NCBI GenBank assembly: GCA_040954595.2
Contig: CM082597.2
Coordinates: 1,798,001-1,862,000, forward strand
Origin: Balanoglossus misakiensis
Lineage: Eukaryota; Hemichordata
DNA: 64,000 nucleotides
Direction of reading: 5' to 3'
Shown here in pieces: positions 62,201 through 64,000 of this stretch (position 1 is the first letter of the stretch; each line of letters starts with the position of its first letter). The position numbers and the translations under genes are program-made. The notes beneath the pieces were generated by a model. That model was not told the origin of the DNA, did not search any database, and saw only the letters and a list, made by a program, of their open reading frames with translations.

Positions 62201-62869
62201 CTCCCTATCCTTTAGAATCATCACCATCAAGCCATATTACTTGTATTTGCATCAGTCTGTCACCTCTTGGCAACGCATACCACGATAGTTGTGTACTCCT
62301 TGTATGGAGACCGATTAAATAAGTGTGGTACCTATTGGGGGTGGGATGGGTTGGGAATGAAAGGATACATTGCTAGATTACCTCTGATCTTCTGTAAACG
62401 CTGCCTGGAGTGGACATTGGTTAGAACAAACTTCCATATATCCATCATGTTACCACGACAGATCCTGTTATACAAAAAAAAAAAAATATTTCAGTACACA
62501 TGTCCTTGTATCTTATCAGATTAAAAAGAATGAAAATGCAGATTAATGTCTATAATAAATAAGTTTATAGAAATTCTATGAACATCTATAGATTTCTATG
62601 TAGTTTTGAACCCTTCTATCGAATTCTATAGAAGCTTCAAAATCTATAGAATTCTACAGAACTCTATAAGGTGCCCAAGGCATTGGCCATGCTACCACTT
62701 ACCATTCAAGGTCTTTGGCTGTCGGTGCAGACTTCCCTTGTTGCGCTGGGAAACCCATCTCATCAACGCTCCATTTGTGCAAACATGCTGCCAGCTCTGT
62801 AGGGCCTATGTTCTTCAACGATGTCTCCTGTCGTCCTTTGCCTTGTAGTCTTTGTGTGTGCTTCTTCAT
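53696..62869 (-). CDS. HAUS5: HAUS augmin-like complex subunit 5
   Basis: Seventeen coding exons join in frame to 696 residues (human about 633): 62703-62869, 62369-62464, 60964-61109, 60498-60657, 60197-60284, 59883-59965, 59621-59657, 59268-59395, 58917-58995, 58647-58804, 58162-58324, 57982-58062, 55246-55391, 54783-54900, 54497-54635, 54083-54215 and 53696-53864. The N-terminus WSVDEMGFP matches WAVEEMGVP of human HAUS5. DIWKFVLTNVHSRQ matches DIWAYILQHVHSQR, and the C-terminal VQEWWEQPAQ matches VGDWWEQPGQ. The middle is coiled coil (for example VEHLDAAVENLEGKATKNQEE). Augmin recruits gamma-tubulin to existing microtubules to nucleate branches in the spindle. Exon 2 has a competing GTAATC donor at 62381-62380, but only the GTATCC donor at 62368-62367 keeps frame. 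The start ATG at 62869 is the first after a likely 5' UTR acceptor. Confidence 0.93.
54223..54260. repeat. ATATC pentanucleotide repeat, first tract
   Basis: ATCAT repeats about seven times with one imperfect unit, within HAUS5 intron 15. A second tract of the same pentamer lies 120 bases away. Confidence 0.85.
54378..54408. repeat. ATATC pentanucleotide repeat, second tract
   Basis: Six near-perfect ATCAT units in the same intron and same orientation as the first tract. Confidence 0.85.
55741..55783 (+). other. Predicted 5' UTR exon of the nested GLYAT-like gene
   Basis: A CGAG|GTAAGC donor at 55784-55785 pairs with a TTTCATTGTCCAG acceptor (AG at 55917-55918), which lies 4 bases before the ATG at 55923. 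The exon's 5' limit is not determined. The short intron of 135 bases fits normal size. Inference from consensus only. Confidence 0.5.
55923..56777 (+). CDS. Glycine N-acyltransferase-like protein (GLYAT/GLYATL family), nested in a HAUS5 intron
   Basis: A single coding exon encodes 284 residues, close to the roughly 295 of vertebrate GLYAT proteins. The N-terminal half carries the family's typical pattern (PVYHLIKNSC, WPSIQIYTDS, CYYLFSRDNEKLQTLL, the last near residues 75-90). The C-terminal GNAT fold is visible as PVSWALIKESGDLGMTYT, QEHGFSSIVL (residues about 226-235, the acetyl-CoA binding turn) and VFIVIGDNDTASILLHTKLG before FKRHEDVV. The family conjugates acyl-CoA to glycine or other amino acids, usually in mitochondria; the acceptor here is not known. 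It lies on the strand opposite HAUS5, inside the 2.6 kb intron 55392-57981. The upstream in-frame TTG at 55911 is not the start, since a splice acceptor lies between it and the ATG. Confidence 0.87.
   Translation: MAYLVSPAEVQPLWELLGKWTPGSLPVYHLIKNSCISDNQWPSIQIYTDSNNLETITSVVCSCQNLDPAEFGRCYYLFSRDNEKLQTLLQQPGVIDWTSDNILCSLLPISALPVLVDVGRDHGLMQASVEEMYHTYTLENIDTVCETVSSYELPPNFSIAPLQSEHSSLLQSTCQYGASPSVARFQRVIQYMPTLAIYNDKGRPVSWALIKESGDLGMTYTTAEFQEHGFSSIVLANLIKLVMEKGESVFIVIGDNDTASILLHTKLGFKRHEDVVTAWFTLTK
56848..57098 (+). repeat. 62-bp tandem repeat, four copies, in the 3' UTR of the GLYAT-like gene
   Basis: The unit contains CAATGTACATCATTGCAAAC followed by AATATGGTTGTTACTTTG and TATTACACTGTA. The GTACATC core starts at 56861, 56923, 56985 and 57047, an exact 62-base period. 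Copies differ by only a few substitutions, so the array is young. Each unit contains CAATGTACATCATTG, a near palindrome. Confidence 0.95.
57258..57263 (+). terminator. Candidate poly(A) signal of the GLYAT-like gene
   Basis: AATAAA lies 480 bases after the stop codon, beyond the 62-bp tandem array. A second AATAAA is at 57763-57768. Either would end the transcript before HAUS5 exon 12 (57982-58062). Confidence 0.45.
59099..59250. repeat. CATA tetranucleotide microsatellite
   Basis: About 37 units of CATA/ACAT with one AAACAT interruption near 59,162. It lies in HAUS5 intron 8 and ends about 18 bases from the exon 8 donor side. It produces spurious long open frames of repeated YICM and HTYI. 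Confidence 0.97.
59804..59860. repeat. GT-rich microsatellite
   Basis: An imperfect GT/TG tract with inserted ATGCACGCGC lies just beyond the HAUS5 exon 6 donor. Confidence 0.8.
60366..60437. repeat. ATC/ACC trinucleotide repeat
   Basis: CATCATCAT repeats with CGTTAT interruptions, ending in four ACC units, between HAUS5 exons 4 and 5. Confidence 0.9.
62565..62672. repeat. Imperfect TCTATAGAATTCTA-like palindromic repeats
   Basis: Several overlapping short palindromes (CTATAGAATTC, TCTATAGA, TCTATAGAAGC) recur over about 100 bases in HAUS5 intron 1, close to exon 1. The stretch could form hairpins, but has no recognised function. Confidence 0.6.
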
Positions 62870-62927
62870 CGTCACACTATGCAGTTAGTTGATTCGATCT
62901 GTCCACTTTCAATTTTGTCTATTTCAG

Positions 62928-63681
62928 TCTGGAAATATATAAGGTATAATGTCATACTGTTGTATACCAAAAGTAGCTCTGTTGTAACTTTTGGCTTTTT
63001 TAAAGTATTTTTGTTCTCCTTATTAACTACAGTTGCCCCTTAGTGTTTCTGCTATATGATTGGGAATCATTGAATACTATATGGTAACACTTCTGCTACT
63101 CATTAATACGACTGCATTGGTATTCTACAGGGGGGCCTCAGTAAAATGATGGGGGAACCATGGTAACCGATGCTTGGCAACATAGCCCACACCAGTTGTA
63201 ATCAATGATTTGGATATGTTTTGTCATAAGGTGGGAAGACAAAAAAAAACAGTAAGATAAGGCACATACAATGTTTTATGAAGTCTGTGTGTGTTTCTAT
63301 ATGCATTGGTATAATACCGTATATTACTATTAGAAGTACAAAAAAAGTTCAGTTTATAAAAATTATGCAAGTTGCTTTGGATAAAAGAAACCACTGAACA
63401 CGGGAAACTCCACTTGCGTTGAAAATGGTCCCATAGAAAGCATAACGACTTCGAGAATTATGAGGTCTGGTACCAGAATCACTCCACACTGTACAGTATA
63501 CAGTGACCGTGCTGGTAGATATAAAAGCCCCTCCCACTGCTATCAAAATTAATGAACGGTTTACACACGTTCTATCTACAGTCTTGCCACCAAAGAAGGA
63601 AAAATATATAAAGAAAGTGACGTTGGAGACTATGTGTACACAGGTTTCAAGTAAATTGATATTTAACACGTTCAACTTACT
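62928..63681 (-). promoter_or_regulatory. HAUS5: Predicted 5' UTR intron of HAUS5
   Basis: A TATTTCCAG acceptor (AG at 62930-62929) lies 59 bases upstream of the HAUS5 ATG. A strong AATA|GTAAGT donor lies at 63680-63675, so a short non-coding first exon would end at 63681. The sites pair on the minus strand with no coding sequence between them. This is inference from splice consensus; transcript data are lacking. Confidence 0.5.
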
Positions 63682-64000
63682 ATTTTAGCTGACGTCCCAA
63701 CGTGGAAACGAACAACCTTGTTTTCATTTCAAGCTTGCCGCCATTTGCATGATTCGATTGTTCGTTGTTTCTTTTCACCAGGCAAAACCCCGACCACGTG
63801 CCACAGCGCCCCCTTCAGGCAAAACCAGACCTCTTATGTATAAAATTACTCAACGCGAAAGAATTTCCGCAAAAATATTAGTATGCACGTGATGTCATCG
63901 CAGCTGGACAATAGATATGTAGATGATGAACACGTCACCTTCTCCATATTTGGAAATTCGTGCCAAGGGCAACTCAGGGCTTATTTGAATCATTTCGGCC
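63682..64000. promoter_or_regulatory. Upstream region of HAUS5, probable promoter
   Basis: This stretch holds an octamer-like ATTTGCAT (about 63,743-63,750), a CCGCCATTT motif and a TGACGTCA-like core (GCTGACGTCCC near 63,688). It probably contains the HAUS5 transcription start. No second gene is recognisable before the window ends. Confidence 0.35.

Overview
The window is animal nuclear DNA. Genes are split by many GT-AG introns, signal-peptide and UTR exons are visible, a tRNA-Asn has eukaryotic A and B boxes, and there are MITE-like elements and many microsatellites. HAUS5, NNMT/PNMT-like methyltransferases and a GLYAT-like acyltransferase together point to an invertebrate deuterostome. 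A cephalochordate (amphioxus) is my best guess, but that is inference and not proven by the sequence. All exon boundaries were read by hand from splice consensus plus reading-frame continuity.

Region 1 (about 1 to 44,974, minus strand) is the 5' part of one giant gene for a secreted, extremely cysteine-rich protein. I could chain 85 coding exons in one uninterrupted frame: a signal-peptide exon at 44,905-44,974, a second exon at 41,669-41,750 behind a 3.2 kb intron, a 7.5 kb intron, then 83 closely spaced exons from 34,202 down to 70. They total about 19,328 coding bases (about 6,442 residues) and the gene still runs off the left edge. The building block is a unit of roughly 45-50 residues (GYYCP.GT..P..CP.GTF.N.TG.....C..C) of the ephrin-receptor-like / GCC2-GCC3 type. 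The later part is organised in a higher-order repeat of about 2.02-2.10 kb of coding sequence (about 675-700 residues), with six complete copies, the tail of an earlier copy and the start of another.

Region 2 (44,975-48,693) is intergenic and holds one tRNA-Asn(GTT) gene at 46,561-46,634. Region 3 (48,694-53,280, plus strand) holds two tandem, three-exon, NNMT/PNMT/INMT-family SAM methyltransferase genes (266 and 260 residues) with intron phases conserved between them.

Region 4 (53,696 to about 63,750, minus strand) is a complete HAUS5 gene (augmin subunit 5, 17 coding exons, 696 residues). A GLYAT-like N-acyltransferase gene (single coding exon, 284 residues, plus strand) is nested inside its twelfth coding intron. 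The second methyltransferase gene and HAUS5 converge tail to tail, with poly(A) signals only about 30 bp apart.

The genes are not an operon and nothing indicates a shared pathway. The least ordinary object is the giant super-repeated extracellular protein. The remaining sequence is introns and spacers with simple repeats, two copies of a 0.2 kb palindromic MITE and a second inverted-repeat family.
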